Shown: piece by piece, positions 24,264 through 30,970 of the stretch
Numbering within the stretch: the first letter of the stretch is position 1
How the letters are laid out: every line of letters begins with the position of its first letter
Translations under genes and position numbers: made by a program
Assembly (NCBI GenBank): GCA_002348185.1
Contig: DDYW01000059.1
Span: forward strand, 1-30,970
Reading direction: 5' to 3'
Length of the DNA stretch: 30,970 bases
Source: Candidatus Hydrogenedentes bacterium UBA2224
GTDB lineage: Bacteria; Hydrogenedentota; Hydrogenedentia; Hydrogenedentales; SLHB01
Notes under the pieces: model-generated
What the model was told of the DNA's origin: nothing
The model's input: only the letters and a program-made list of their open reading frames with translations
Databases searched by the model: none

Positions 24264-24683
24264 CTACTCCAGACCGCCGTGCCGGACCAGAAACTGCGCC
24301 AGCTCCTCATAGCCCATGAGCCGCGCAATGTTGAGCGGCGTCAGATCCGTGAGCTGCGTGTCACGGGGATTCACCAGGGCGCCGCGGTTCACCAGGAGCC
24401 GGGCAAGATCCATACATCCCGTGATCGCCGCCCAGTGCATCGGGGTCAGCCCGTGGTTGTCCGGGGTCTCGAAGTTGTCGCCCCGCTCCATGCACTCCCG
24501 CACACCCCGCACATTGGAATTTCGGGCAAACCGAACCAGTTCGGGCACGTCCGCATCGGTCTCGGCAGGCTCCTCCGCCACGTTTAGAATCAAGGTCATC
24601 ATGCGGGCATGCCCCGAACGCAAGGCCCGGGACGAAGGGCTCTCGCCCACATCATCCAGTTCATGCGACCAATCCGCGCACAT
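24264..24683 (-). CDS. Small ankyrin-repeat protein
   Basis: 139 residues from ATG 24683, which has a GGGGGG-type ribosome binding site about 5 nt upstream; the frame is open to 24725 without such a signal. The first 60 residues have no recognised domain. The rest holds ankyrin repeats: VPELVRFARNSNVRGVRECM, then NHGLTPMHWAAITGCMDLARLLVNRGA, then LTDLTPLNIARLMGYEELAQFLVRHG. The TPMHWAA and TPLNIAR helices are standard. Such proteins bind partners; the partner here is unknown. There is no signal peptide. It is convergent with the propeller gene (15-nt gap). Confidence 0.85.
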   Translation of the reverse strand: MCADWSHELDDVGESPSSRALRSGHARMMTLILNVAEEPAETDADVPELVRFARNSNVRGVRECMERGDNFETPDNHGLTPMHWAAITGCMDLARLLVNRGALVNPRDTQLTDLTPLNIARLMGYEELAQFLVRHGGLE

Positions 24684-24800
24684 GCGGCACCCCCCTGATT
24701 TCTCCGCCCTCAAATCTGTATGCACATATATCCTAGCACAGAAGGCGTCTCATCGCATCTGTCTTCCCCCGTTCCCCGGATGATGGCGTGGTTGACCAAA

Positions 24801-24832
24801 TGGACGTTATGGACGATATGGACCCTATGAAC
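24801..24832 (+). repeat. 9-nt-period TGGAC repeat array, left arm
   Basis: TGGAC starts at 24801, 24810 and 24819, with TGAAC at 24828, all in a strict 9-nt phase joined by TTA/ATA/CTA-type triplets. It matches the array at 30825 and is opposite in direction to the array at 25032. Confidence 0.75.
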
Positions 24833-24838
24833 GTGCCG

Positions 24839-24928
24839 GCCTGAAGGATGGTGAAGGGGTTTGAAATCCGGATGACCACGTGAGAGAAGATTCAGAGGGG
24901 AGGACAGTGAACGGGGACATGTTCCAAG
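24839..24928 (+). repeat. Composite dispersed repeat, copy A
   Basis: Two blocks recur in order at 30872-30968. GCCTGAAGGATGGTGAAGGG plus GTT (24839-24861) agrees at 22 of 23 positions. GAACGGGGACATGTTCCAAG (24909-24928) is identical over 20 nt. The spacing between block starts is 70 nt here and 77 nt in the other copy. Confidence 0.8.
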
Positions 24929-24960
24929 TGCCGTCCGCGGCGCGACTACGTGTCCCCGTT
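24910..24960. repeat. REP-like stem-loop with GGGGACA arms
   Basis: AACGGGGACA (24910-24919) and TGTCCCCGTT (24951-24960) are perfect 10-bp inverted arms around a 31-nt loop. An inner GCCG/CGGC hairpin lies at 24930-24941. GGGGAC-headed palindromes of this kind resemble REP sequences mobilised by IS200-like Y1 (RAYT) transposases. No such transposase is in the window. Confidence 0.6.
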
Positions 24961-25031
24961 GGAACCCAGGGTTCAACCACACCACATGCCCCAACCCCGG
25001 ACGGGGGTGGACTCTTTGCCCGGGTGTCCCC

Positions 25032-25063
25032 GTCCATACCGTCCATACTGTCCACACCGTCCG
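25032..25063 (-). repeat. 9-nt-period TGGAC repeat array, right inverted arm
   Basis: GTCCA or GTCCG units begin at 25032, 25041, 25050 and 25059, again 9 nt apart, preceded by another TGTCCCCG. Read on the minus strand this is the same unit as the array at 24801, so the 24801-25063 element has inverted ends. Confidence 0.7.
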
Positions 25064-25239
25064 CCCTGCGCCGGGTAAGGAGCTGACGCCGGGCATCGTT
25101 CTTCATCCCCCCATTCCGTCATGGCAATGCGCGCAACGGTCTGCTACCATAAAATCTTGCACAACGGCCATGCCGGGAAAACGGCGCAAGAACGGCGCCG
25201 ATATACCGGTATGCGAAACGATACGGAAAGGCGCATTCC

Positions 25240-26253
25240 ATGAAGACGACGAGATATGTGCGCGTTGCAGTGCTGGCGGCATGGTGCATAGGGGCGGGCA
25301 TTGCCGTGAACGCGGCCGTCAGCTTCGAAGACTGCTACCCGGCTCAGGCCGACCCCTTCGTCGGCAACTGGACAGGCCGCTGGTCCGCGGAAGAGGAAGT
25401 AGAACCGGATATCGCGGCCCAGGTGATCGCCCTGGGCGGAGACAAATACCAGATCCGGCTGGGCTCGAAGCTGTTCATGCGCTGCCCGCCGATAGGCGTG
25501 TTCGTGGCGAAGCGCTCCGGCAACTCGATTCCTTTCGAGCATGCGGGCATCAAGGGCGAGATCACGCCGGACGGCATCACCGGTTCCCGGGGACGCGGCA
25601 AGGCCACGTTCGAGATGAAGAACTATGTTCATGAGCCGCCGACGCTCGGTATGACGCCGCCGGAAAACGCTATTGTGCTGTTTGACGGCACGAATCTCGA
25701 CGCGTGGCAGGAGCCCAAGGGCTGGGAACTGCTCGAAGGCGGGATCATGATGGTGACGCCGAAGGGCGAAACGCTAACCTCCAAACAGTCGTTCAAGAGC
25801 GTGCAGCTCCACGTCGAGTTCCGCCTTCCCTTCATGCCGGAGGACCGCGGTCAGGGCCGCGGAAACAGCGGGGTCTTCGTGCAGGACGTCTATGAAGTCC
25901 AGGTGCTCGACAGCTTCGGCCTCGAGGGCTACTACGACGAATGCGGCGCGCTTTACAAGGTCTCCGCGCCGCGCGTAAACGCCTGCCTGCCGCCGCTCGC
26001 CTGGCAAGCCTACGACATCACCTATACGGCCCCGAAATACAATGAAAACGGCGAACTGGCCGCCTACCCGCGCATGACCGTCTACCACAACGGCGTACTG
26101 ATCCAGGACGACCAGGAAATGCCGCAGATTACGGCCTGGAAAGAGGTCGAACGCCTGGCGCCGCCGCCGCGTGAGCCGGGCCCCATCAAGCTCCAGGCCC
26201 ACGGCAACTATGTCCAGTTCCGCAACGTGTTTCTGGTGGAACTGCCCGAATAG
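25240..26253 (+). CDS. Secreted DUF1080 (3-keto-disaccharide hydrolase-type) protein
   Basis: 337 residues. A signal peptide (MKTTRYVRVAVLAAWCIGAG...NAAV) is followed by a small domain to about 140 (DPFVGNWTGRWSAEE, FEHAGIKGEITPDGITGSRG). The DUF1080/PF06439 lectin-like sandwich follows: AIVLFDGTNLDAWQEPKGWE, HVEFRLPFMPEDRGQGRGNSG, QVLDSFGLEGYYDECGALY, YDITYTAPKYNENGELAAYP, GPIKLQAHGNYVQFRNVFL. The Asp in LFDG, the GNSG turn and the final QAHG motif are the conserved features. Family members hydrolyse 3-keto-glucosides outside or in the periplasm. No 3-dehydrogenase partner is in the window. ATG 25240 has GGAAAGG upstream. A strong hairpin begins directly after its stop, and the AGE-family epimerase gene follows. 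Confidence 0.88.
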   Translation: MKTTRYVRVAVLAAWCIGAGIAVNAAVSFEDCYPAQADPFVGNWTGRWSAEEEVEPDIAAQVIALGGDKYQIRLGSKLFMRCPPIGVFVAKRSGNSIPFEHAGIKGEITPDGITGSRGRGKATFEMKNYVHEPPTLGMTPPENAIVLFDGTNLDAWQEPKGWELLEGGIMMVTPKGETLTSKQSFKSVQLHVEFRLPFMPEDRGQGRGNSGVFVQDVYEVQVLDSFGLEGYYDECGALYKVSAPRVNACLPPLAWQAYDITYTAPKYNENGELAAYPRMTVYHNGVLIQDDQEMPQITAWKEVERLAPPPREPGPIKLQAHGNYVQFRNVFLVELPE

Positions 26254-26269
26254 GCCCGTCCGGACGGGC
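26254..26269. terminator. 16-bp perfect palindrome right after the DUF1080 stop codon
   Basis: GCCCGTCCGGACGGGC starts at the base after TAG and can form a GC-only hairpin. It is not followed by a T tract, so classic intrinsic termination is not supported. It may act as an mRNA 3'-end stabiliser or a pause site. Confidence 0.35.
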
Positions 26270-26362
26270 TGCAGGCAAGGATCGCGCACCGAGGTTTGAA
26301 CGGGCCGCGTTCAGCGACGGAATCTGCATGGATCCGGCGCACGCTGGCCGGATCGAGGGCGT

Positions 26363-27553
26363 ATGGACGCGGACAAACTCGAACAACTGTCGGGGTTCTA
26401 CAAACGTCACCTGCTGGAAAACGTGTTGCCGTGGTGGGAAACCCGCTTCGTCGACCGGGAACACGGCGGCTTTCTGGTCTATCGTGACGCCGACGGCACG
26501 CTGCTCAGCACCGACAAGCCCATCTGGGTCATGGGACGCATCACCTGGATGTGGAGCCGGCTCTACAATACCGTAGAAAAGAAGCCGGACTGGCTCGACA
26601 TCGGCGCGCACGGCATCGATTTTCTGCTCGAACACGGGTTCGACACCGACGGGCGCATGTTTTTCAGCGTCACGAAGGAGGGTCTGCCCCTGCGCAAACG
26701 GCGCTACCTCTATGCCGAGACGTTCGCGGCCATCGCGTTCGCCGAATACGCCCGGGCAGTGCAGTCGGAGGAACTGCTCGAACGGGCGCGCGAGATCTAC
26801 CGGCTCATTCTCATGTATTACCGGACCCCCGGGCTCCTGCCGCCGAAGGTCATCCCCGCGACGCGGCAGATGCGCGGCCACGGCATGAACATGATCCTCA
26901 TCGTCACGTCGCAGATCATGCGCCAGGCGGATCCCCACAACCGCGAGTTCTACGACGACACCATCAACCGGGCCATCGACGAGATCTTCAATTTCCTCGT
27001 GAAACCCGAGAAACAGTGCCTCCTGGAAGCCGTGCTCGCCAACGGCAAAATCCTGGATACCCCCGAAGGGCGCACCGTGCTGCCGGGCCACGCCATCGAG
27101 ACCGCGTGGTTCATCCTGGAAGAGGCCACGGAACGCGGCGACGGCGCGCTGCTCAAAGAGGCCCTGCGCATCCTCGAGTGGTCGCTCCAGAAAGGCTGGG
27201 ACCCCGAATTCGGCGGCATTCTGTATTACGTCGATTGCGACGACAAACCCGCCGAACCGTACGAACACGAGCTCAAGCTCTGGTGGGTCCACAATGAAGC
27301 GCTCTACGCCACCCTGCTCGCCTATTACCTCACCGGCGAAGACGAATGGCTCGGATGGTTCAAGAAACTCCACGACTGGAGCTTCACCCACTTCCCCGAC
27401 ACCAAACACGGCGAATGGTTCGGGTACCTGCGCCGCGACGGCTCCGTGTCGAGCCCGGTGAAGGGCAACCTGTGGAAGGGCCCCTTCCACCTGCCCCGTT
27501 CCCTGCTCAACTGCTGGCAACTCCTCGAACGCATGAAAGGCCGGCACGCGTAG
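26363..27553 (+). CDS. N-acylglucosamine 2-epimerase (AGE/RnBP) family sugar epimerase
   Basis: 396 residues, full length for the family (about 400). The protein is an (alpha/alpha)6 barrel without a signal peptide. It opens YKRHLLENVLPWWETRFVDR and HGGFLVYRDADGTLL, followed by WVMGRITWMWSRLYN. The two catalytic histidines known from the porcine enzyme appear as His243 (VLPGHAIETAW) and His376 (GPFHLPRSLLNCW). GWDPEFGGILYYVD and LKLWWVHNEALYATL are further conserved blocks. Members epimerise N-acylglucosamine/mannosamine or the reducing-end glucose of cellobiose and similar disaccharides in the cytoplasm. The sequence does not decide between them. A GAGGG ribosome binding site precedes the ATG closely. 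It is the second gene after DUF1080 and convergent with the LamG hydrolase gene. Confidence 0.92.
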   Translation: MDADKLEQLSGFYKRHLLENVLPWWETRFVDREHGGFLVYRDADGTLLSTDKPIWVMGRITWMWSRLYNTVEKKPDWLDIGAHGIDFLLEHGFDTDGRMFFSVTKEGLPLRKRRYLYAETFAAIAFAEYARAVQSEELLERAREIYRLILMYYRTPGLLPPKVIPATRQMRGHGMNMILIVTSQIMRQADPHNREFYDDTINRAIDEIFNFLVKPEKQCLLEAVLANGKILDTPEGRTVLPGHAIETAWFILEEATERGDGALLKEALRILEWSLQKGWDPEFGGILYYVDCDDKPAEPYEHELKLWWVHNEALYATLLAYYLTGEDEWLGWFKKLHDWSFTHFPDTKHGEWFGYLRRDGSVSSPVKGNLWKGPFHLPRSLLNCWQLLERMKGRHA

Positions 27554-27572
27554 TCCATCGCCCAACGGGCCG

Positions 27573-30500
27573 TTACGCGGCGGGGCGGATCATGTACTCA
27601 CCTTCCGCCGAAAAAACATCGACGCCCTCCAATACGCCGCCGGTCTGCGCGGTGTACTCCCGGGCCTCTTCCCCGCGCATGACCGCATACCGCCTGCCCG
27701 CAATGACGGGAAACACGCCGTTCCTTACGGTGAGCCGGGATGCGCCCTGTGCACGGACATCGAGCCGGATGGCGTCTTTGTCGTACTGGCGGATAAGCAC
27801 GTTGATGGGAGCACTGGATTCCATGGTCAACGGCACGCGTTCGATAATCGCCAGTTCATTCATGCCTGGCGCAATGCGCGTGCTCGCCTCGCCGTTGCGC
27901 ACGGTCGAATACCACCCGTGCGCGGCCTCGCGCCCGCGGCCGTCGTAACGGTATACCCGGTGCAGGTCCCCCTGGCCGGGCCAGCCATGGACCCCCGGAA
28001 TCGTGGTGATGATCCGCTCCTCGCCTTTCACCCACCCCTCGTGCAATTCGGTGGGCGTAATGGGGTACATGTGGACCGTTGCCAGCGGATATGGCACGTC
28101 CCTGTCGCCGTAATAAAAGTAAAGGCCGCCGTATTGCAGCTTCGAACGGATGTCATCGTAGATGTCCCGCGGCGAGCCGCTCTGGAGTCGGACGTGGTTG
28201 CCCAGGGCGGTGGGGCCCGGTACCAGATGCAGACGAACCAGTTGGGCGTCGCCCGAGGCCGACTCGATACAGTACAGCACGTTCTCGTTGTGGACGGTCC
28301 GCGTACCGGGATAACTGTTGCAGACAACCACACCCCCCGCAGCCTCCACTTTGCGCGCCACGCGAACCAGCACGTCCTGCGCGAGGAGGTTTACCGAGGC
28401 ATACTGCCGCGAGATCGTCTTGGTTTCGGGATCAATATCGGCGGTGTGGCCATCCCAGGCGTTGTACGTGAACCGGCCGCCGTAACCGTGGGTATACCCG
28501 TCGGCGAACATGCTGGTGCAGCCAATCTCCCCGAGCATGACGTCGATCGCGTCAAGCATCGCCCTCCCAAACGAATTCGTCATCGTGGGATAGAAGATGT
28601 ACCACCGGTAACCGGCGTCAACGTGCTCGTCACTGAAATACCGCGCATAGTATTCGGGACTGTCTCCGCCGTACATCGTCTGCCGGCCGTCCGCATCCAT
28701 CACCCGCGCGTCGGGGAACAGTTCGCCGGGGGCATTGGTCGTGTACAGGCTGTGGGCAATGTGGAACATGGTTTGGATGCCGGGAAACCGTTCACGGGTC
28801 TCGGCGAACAGTCCTCTGAGCAACGCCATCTCTTGCGGATAGTTGACGAATTCGACGCCTTCGAGAGAAAGGCCGGGGTTGTCCGGCGGATGCCCGAGAC
28901 AGCCCACGCTCACATACGCGAGACCGCGCCGGTCGACGTACTCGCGCGTGGGAGGTTCACGCCGGTCAATGAACGCGAAACTGCCCGCAATTCGCCGGTT
29001 CACGCCCAGGTCCCGCCGCACGTCATTGATGAAGTCGTAGTAATCGCCGGTCGCATTCACGTACACCGCCCATTCAAGCGTGTAGGAGGCCCCGGCATCC
29101 AGCGCAAACTTGTGCTCGCGTATACCCGCCGCACCGCCTTCGAAATACGTCGCATAGTGTTCGAGATAGACGTCGTCCAAAGCCACCAGACCGATGCCCT
29201 GGCCATTCGCGGACGCGAAAATGGACGGATTGGGCACGGGCGAGCACGACACGTCCCCGTGGCCGTTAAGATCGAGGTAGTTGCTCAGCAGGATACCAAG
29301 GGGGGCATCCGTCAAGTTGGTGATCGTGTCCTTGACCCACACGCGATGGCCGTCCGGCTCGAGCGTGCGCTCGATCCGGTAGAATGCGCCCTCGCCACGC
29401 GCGGTGTACGCGCCGTGTGTATCCACCGCCGCATGCCACACCGGTTCGGGATTCAGCGCGACGTCTTCCCCCGGCGAAAAGGCGTTGAATCCCCCGTGGG
29501 GCCAGGAGTACGTCGACGCCACCCGGTAGAGTCTCCCCCCCGCCTTCACGGAAAACCCGCCGCGCTCGTGCAGGGTGACCCGGCACGCCAACGGCACGGG
29601 AGGACGTTCCAGCGGCGGGACCATCTCCTGCTCCGGTCCAGGCACCTCAAACGATGCGGGAAACGGCACCACGACCGTCTTCCCGGCACGCAGCTGGCCG
29701 GCCTCTTCGACCCGCGCCGCGAGCGTGTAACTGCCCCGTTCGGCAACTTCGAAAACGGCGTCGCGCACGGCGAGGCTGTCTTGCGTAAGCGTGAATTCCT
29801 GCGCTTCGCCCGGCCCGGCATCGCCTTCCCGCAACAGCGCGACGGTGGCGTGTACGGCTTTCGGACGCGGAAACAGGCGGCCGCAGTCCAGATCCGCGTA
29901 GATGCGCTGTTCCTCAAAGCAGGGATACGCGGCCAGCACGATCTCGTTGGACGCGCTTGGGCCGCCGTATTGGGCCGCTTCGGCATTGTAATGCTCGAGC
30001 ACCTCGTCGGCCGTCAGCGCGCGTCCATAGACCCGGACGCCATCCACCAGGCCCGCGAAACCCGCGGTCGGAACATCGGACCCGGCGTTCGCGCGAATCC
30101 GGCCGACCTGAAACGAGGTATCCGAAGGCATTCGGTCAAACTGCGATTCGGCCGTATCGGCAAGTGCTCCGTTGAGGTACAGGCACAGGGTTTCGCCGTC
30201 GAACGTACCCGCCAGATGCACCCACGACCCCGTGGCCAACGGGGTAGAACACTTGTTGCCGCCGCCGCCGACGTACCAGTAACACGACCCGTCTTTGTAG
30301 TACGTCAGGCCGTAGCTCCCGAATGACTTGCCGAGAATGCCCGGTTCGGCATCGGGTACGCGTTCAGGACGCACCCAGGCTTCAAGGGTGATCGGCCCCG
30401 TGATATTCAGCGCCTCGGGAGAGCCCATGTCCACGTACTGGCCGTTGCCGTGGAACCGCAGGGCCTGCCCGTCGCCCTGGGACGCCCATTCCGCGCCGTG

Positions 30501-30647
30501 GATATGCCCGTGGCTGGCATTCCCCGACGAATCCAGCGCGAGCAGCCCCGCCGCGTCATCGTGGTCGAAATCCCAGCAGCCCACGAGACCGGGGTCCGCG
30601 GTCCCTGCCAAACACGCCCAGACCAGCACGCCCAGTATCGCCGTCAT
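27573..30647 (-). CDS. Large secreted LamG-domain protein with TIM-barrel-like hydrolase region
   Basis: 1024 residues from ATG 30647, with GGGGAGG upstream. A short signal peptide without basic residues (MTAILGVLVWACLAGTADPG) precedes a LamG/concanavalin domain at about 25-215 (LEAWVRPERVPDAEPGILGK, GSWVHLAGTFDGETLCLYLN, GRALTADEVLEHY). A beta-sandwich region spans about 240-535 (VWVKDTITNLTDAPLGILLS). The central part, about 545-870, has strand/helix alternation and acidic sites such as SMFADGYTHGYGG (Asp716) and GVVVCNSYPGTRTVHNENV, which look like a glycoside hydrolase barrel. A C-terminal beta domain closes it. The layout suggests a secreted polysaccharide-acting enzyme whose LamG part binds glycan. 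No CAZy family could be assigned. It is convergent with the epimerase gene. Confidence 0.7.
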   Translation of the reverse strand: MTAILGVLVWACLAGTADPGLVGCWDFDHDDAAGLLALDSSGNASHGHIHGAEWASQGDGQALRFHGNGQYVDMGSPEALNITGPITLEAWVRPERVPDAEPGILGKSFGSYGLTYYKDGSCYWYVGGGGNKCSTPLATGSWVHLAGTFDGETLCLYLNGALADTAESQFDRMPSDTSFQVGRIRANAGSDVPTAGFAGLVDGVRVYGRALTADEVLEHYNAEAAQYGGPSASNEIVLAAYPCFEEQRIYADLDCGRLFPRPKAVHATVALLREGDAGPGEAQEFTLTQDSLAVRDAVFEVAERGSYTLAARVEEAGQLRAGKTVVVPFPASFEVPGPEQEMVPPLERPPVPLACRVTLHERGGFSVKAGGRLYRVASTYSWPHGGFNAFSPGEDVALNPEPVWHAAVDTHGAYTARGEGAFYRIERTLEPDGHRVWVKDTITNLTDAPLGILLSNYLDLNGHGDVSCSPVPNPSIFASANGQGIGLVALDDVYLEHYATYFEGGAAGIREHKFALDAGASYTLEWAVYVNATGDYYDFINDVRRDLGVNRRIAGSFAFIDRREPPTREYVDRRGLAYVSVGCLGHPPDNPGLSLEGVEFVNYPQEMALLRGLFAETRERFPGIQTMFHIAHSLYTTNAPGELFPDARVMDADGRQTMYGGDSPEYYARYFSDEHVDAGYRWYIFYPTMTNSFGRAMLDAIDVMLGEIGCTSMFADGYTHGYGGRFTYNAWDGHTADIDPETKTISRQYASVNLLAQDVLVRVARKVEAAGGVVVCNSYPGTRTVHNENVLYCIESASGDAQLVRLHLVPGPTALGNHVRLQSGSPRDIYDDIRSKLQYGGLYFYYGDRDVPYPLATVHMYPITPTELHEGWVKGEERIITTIPGVHGWPGQGDLHRVYRYDGRGREAAHGWYSTVRNGEASTRIAPGMNELAIIERVPLTMESSAPINVLIRQYDKDAIRLDVRAQGASRLTVRNGVFPVIAGRRYAVMRGEEAREYTAQTGGVLEGVDVFSAEGEYMIRPAA

Positions 30648-30659
30648 ACCACGACCTCC

Positions 30660-30675
30660 CCTGACAGGCGTCAGG
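30660..30675 (-). promoter_or_regulatory. Inverted repeat abutting the ribosome binding site of the LamG gene
   Basis: CCTGAC-AGGC-GTCAGG has perfect 6-bp arms. On the minus strand its last bases merge with the GGGGAGG ribosome binding site. It lies at about +4 to +19 of the predicted transcript. It could be an operator or a translation-controlling hairpin. Confidence 0.4.
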
Positions 30676-30685
30676 CACCCTCATG

Positions 30686-30714
30686 AGCCTATCCGAGCGG
30701 GCGGCCGCGATCAA
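30686..30714 (-). promoter_or_regulatory. Weak putative promoter of the LamG hydrolase gene
   Basis: On the minus strand TTGATC (30714-30709, four of six), a 17-nt spacer and TAGGCT (30691-30686, three of six) lie about 40 bp before the ATG. Confidence 0.3.
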
Positions 30715-30824
30715 TGACGGCACGGGCGACAGGACGCGTCCGGCCCGGGCGCGGCCGGAAATCCAGACAGGCACACCCCGTTCGGACGGGGCGATCTGAG
30801 AGGGAACGATCGGCGGCAAAGAAG

Positions 30825-30865
30825 TGGACCCTATGGACGGAATGGACGGGATGGGCGGGATGGGC
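30825..30865 (+). repeat. 9-nt-period TGGAC repeat array at right end
   Basis: Five units at 30825, 30834, 30843 (TGGAC) and 30852, 30861 (TGGGC) keep a strict 9-nt phase. The segment GGACCCTATG is shared with the array at 24801. Confidence 0.8.
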
Positions 30866-30871
30866 ATGCCT

Positions 30872-30970
30872 GCCTGAACGATGGTGAAGGGGTTCATTCC
30901 GCCGGTGTAGGTCCACGCGGGGCTGCCCCTGCGATACAAGGGGAAAGAGAACGGGGACATGTTCCAAGCG
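30872..30970 (+). repeat. Composite dispersed repeat, copy B, cut by window end
   Basis: It repeats copy A (24839-24928) in the same orientation: the GCCTGAA...GAAGGGGTT block (30872-30894, one mismatch in 23) and the 20-nt identical GGGGACATG block (30949-30968). The part that would hold the second stem arm lies beyond the window. Confidence 0.8.

Larger units (their letters stand above)
24684..25239. other. Long intergenic region holding a composite repeat element
   Basis: This 556-bp stretch has no credible gene. It is almost filled by the repeat element: a TGGAC array (24801-24832), a block shared with the right end of the window (24839-24928), a GGGGACA stem (24910-24960), small hairpins (24962-24974 GAACCC/GGGTTC; 24995-25006 CCCCG/CGGGG) and an inverted TGGAC array (25032-25063). 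A possible extended -10 (TGC-TACCAT at 25142-25150, overlapping TAAAAT 25150-25155) may serve the DUF1080 gene. Confidence 0.65.
30648..30970. other. Gene-free right end with leader, promoter and repeat
   Basis: These 323 bp contain the leader inverted repeat (30660-30675), a weak minus-strand promoter (30686-30714), a region 30715-30824 in which nothing was recognised, the TGGAC array (30825-30865) and the composite repeat copy B running to the window edge. No credible gene was seen. Confidence 0.6.

Noticed and set aside
24801..25063. CRISPR array
   Set aside because: The repeats are 9-nt-period units with no unique spacers of constant length and no cas genes nearby.
26254..26269. Classical intrinsic terminator after the DUF1080 gene
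   Set aside because: The hairpin is perfect, but no T tract follows it on either strand, so it is listed only as a low-confidence terminator-like structure.
27918..30326. 802-codon plus-strand open frame
   Set aside because: Antisense shadow of the LamG protein, with no recognisable domain and a composition typical of reversed GC-rich codons.
1..30970. tRNA, rRNA, transposase or integrase genes
   Set aside because: No cloverleaf-like or rRNA-like stretch and no transposase or recombinase motif was recognised on either strand. A covariance-model scan would settle the RNA part.

Overview
The window is GC-rich bacterial DNA packed with genes on both strands. Gene content suggests a PVC-type or Hydrogenedentes-like heterotroph that degrades complex glycans. 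The indicators are a DUF1559-type prepilin, a twin-arginine protein, LamG domains, a UroD-family enzyme, a neutral-ceramidase-like protein, a DUF1080 hydrolase and many secreted sugar-acting proteins. This is an inference from gene content; there is no rRNA or other marker to fix the lineage.

Layout. 1-1040: a truncated prepilin on the minus strand diverges from a large gene on the plus strand. The shared 477-bp intergenic region carries two LacI-type operator-like sites 159 bp apart. 1041-5257: a glycyl radical enzyme with a Tat-like N-terminus and an inserted LamG-like domain, then a D-galactonate-dehydratase-type enolase-superfamily enzyme. 5308-11529: an MscS/MscK-type channel, a UroD/MtaA-like enzyme (minus), a HAD phosphatase and a DUF3592 membrane protein. 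11533-14192 (minus): a GYF_2 / zinc-ribbon / YhhN-like membrane fusion and a clear L-rhamnose isomerase. 14386-16934: a compact operon of GT2 glycosyltransferase, ABC binding lipoprotein and ABC ATPase with no permease. 17149-24683: a macrodomain protein, two secreted glycosidase-like proteins, a ceramidase-like protein, a cytoplasmic five-bladed-propeller glycosidase/phosphorylase and a small ankyrin protein. 25240-30647: a secreted DUF1080 hydrolase, an AGE-family sugar epimerase and a 1024-residue secreted LamG hydrolase-like protein.

How the genes may work together. Secreted or periplasmic glycosidases (17765, 19777, 25240, 27573 to 30647) could release sugars. Cytoplasmic enzymes (RhaA, the DgoD-like dehydratase, the AGE epimerase, the propeller enzyme, possibly the glycyl radical enzyme) could process them. 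Rhamnose and galactonate-like sugar acids are the only substrates the sequence names with any force.

Non-coding structure. Three intergenic loci (about 16969, 24801-25063, 30825-30970) hold arrays of a TGGAC unit with a 9-nt period. Two of them continue into the same composite repeat, which includes a 20-nt identical block with a GGGGACA core. These two same-orientation copies flank the DUF1080 / epimerase / LamG genes. No tRNA, rRNA, CRISPR array, transposase or integrase was seen.

The strongest candidates for something new are the Tat-LamG-glycyl-radical protein with its paired operators, the GYF/zinc-ribbon/YhhN fusion, and the repeat family.
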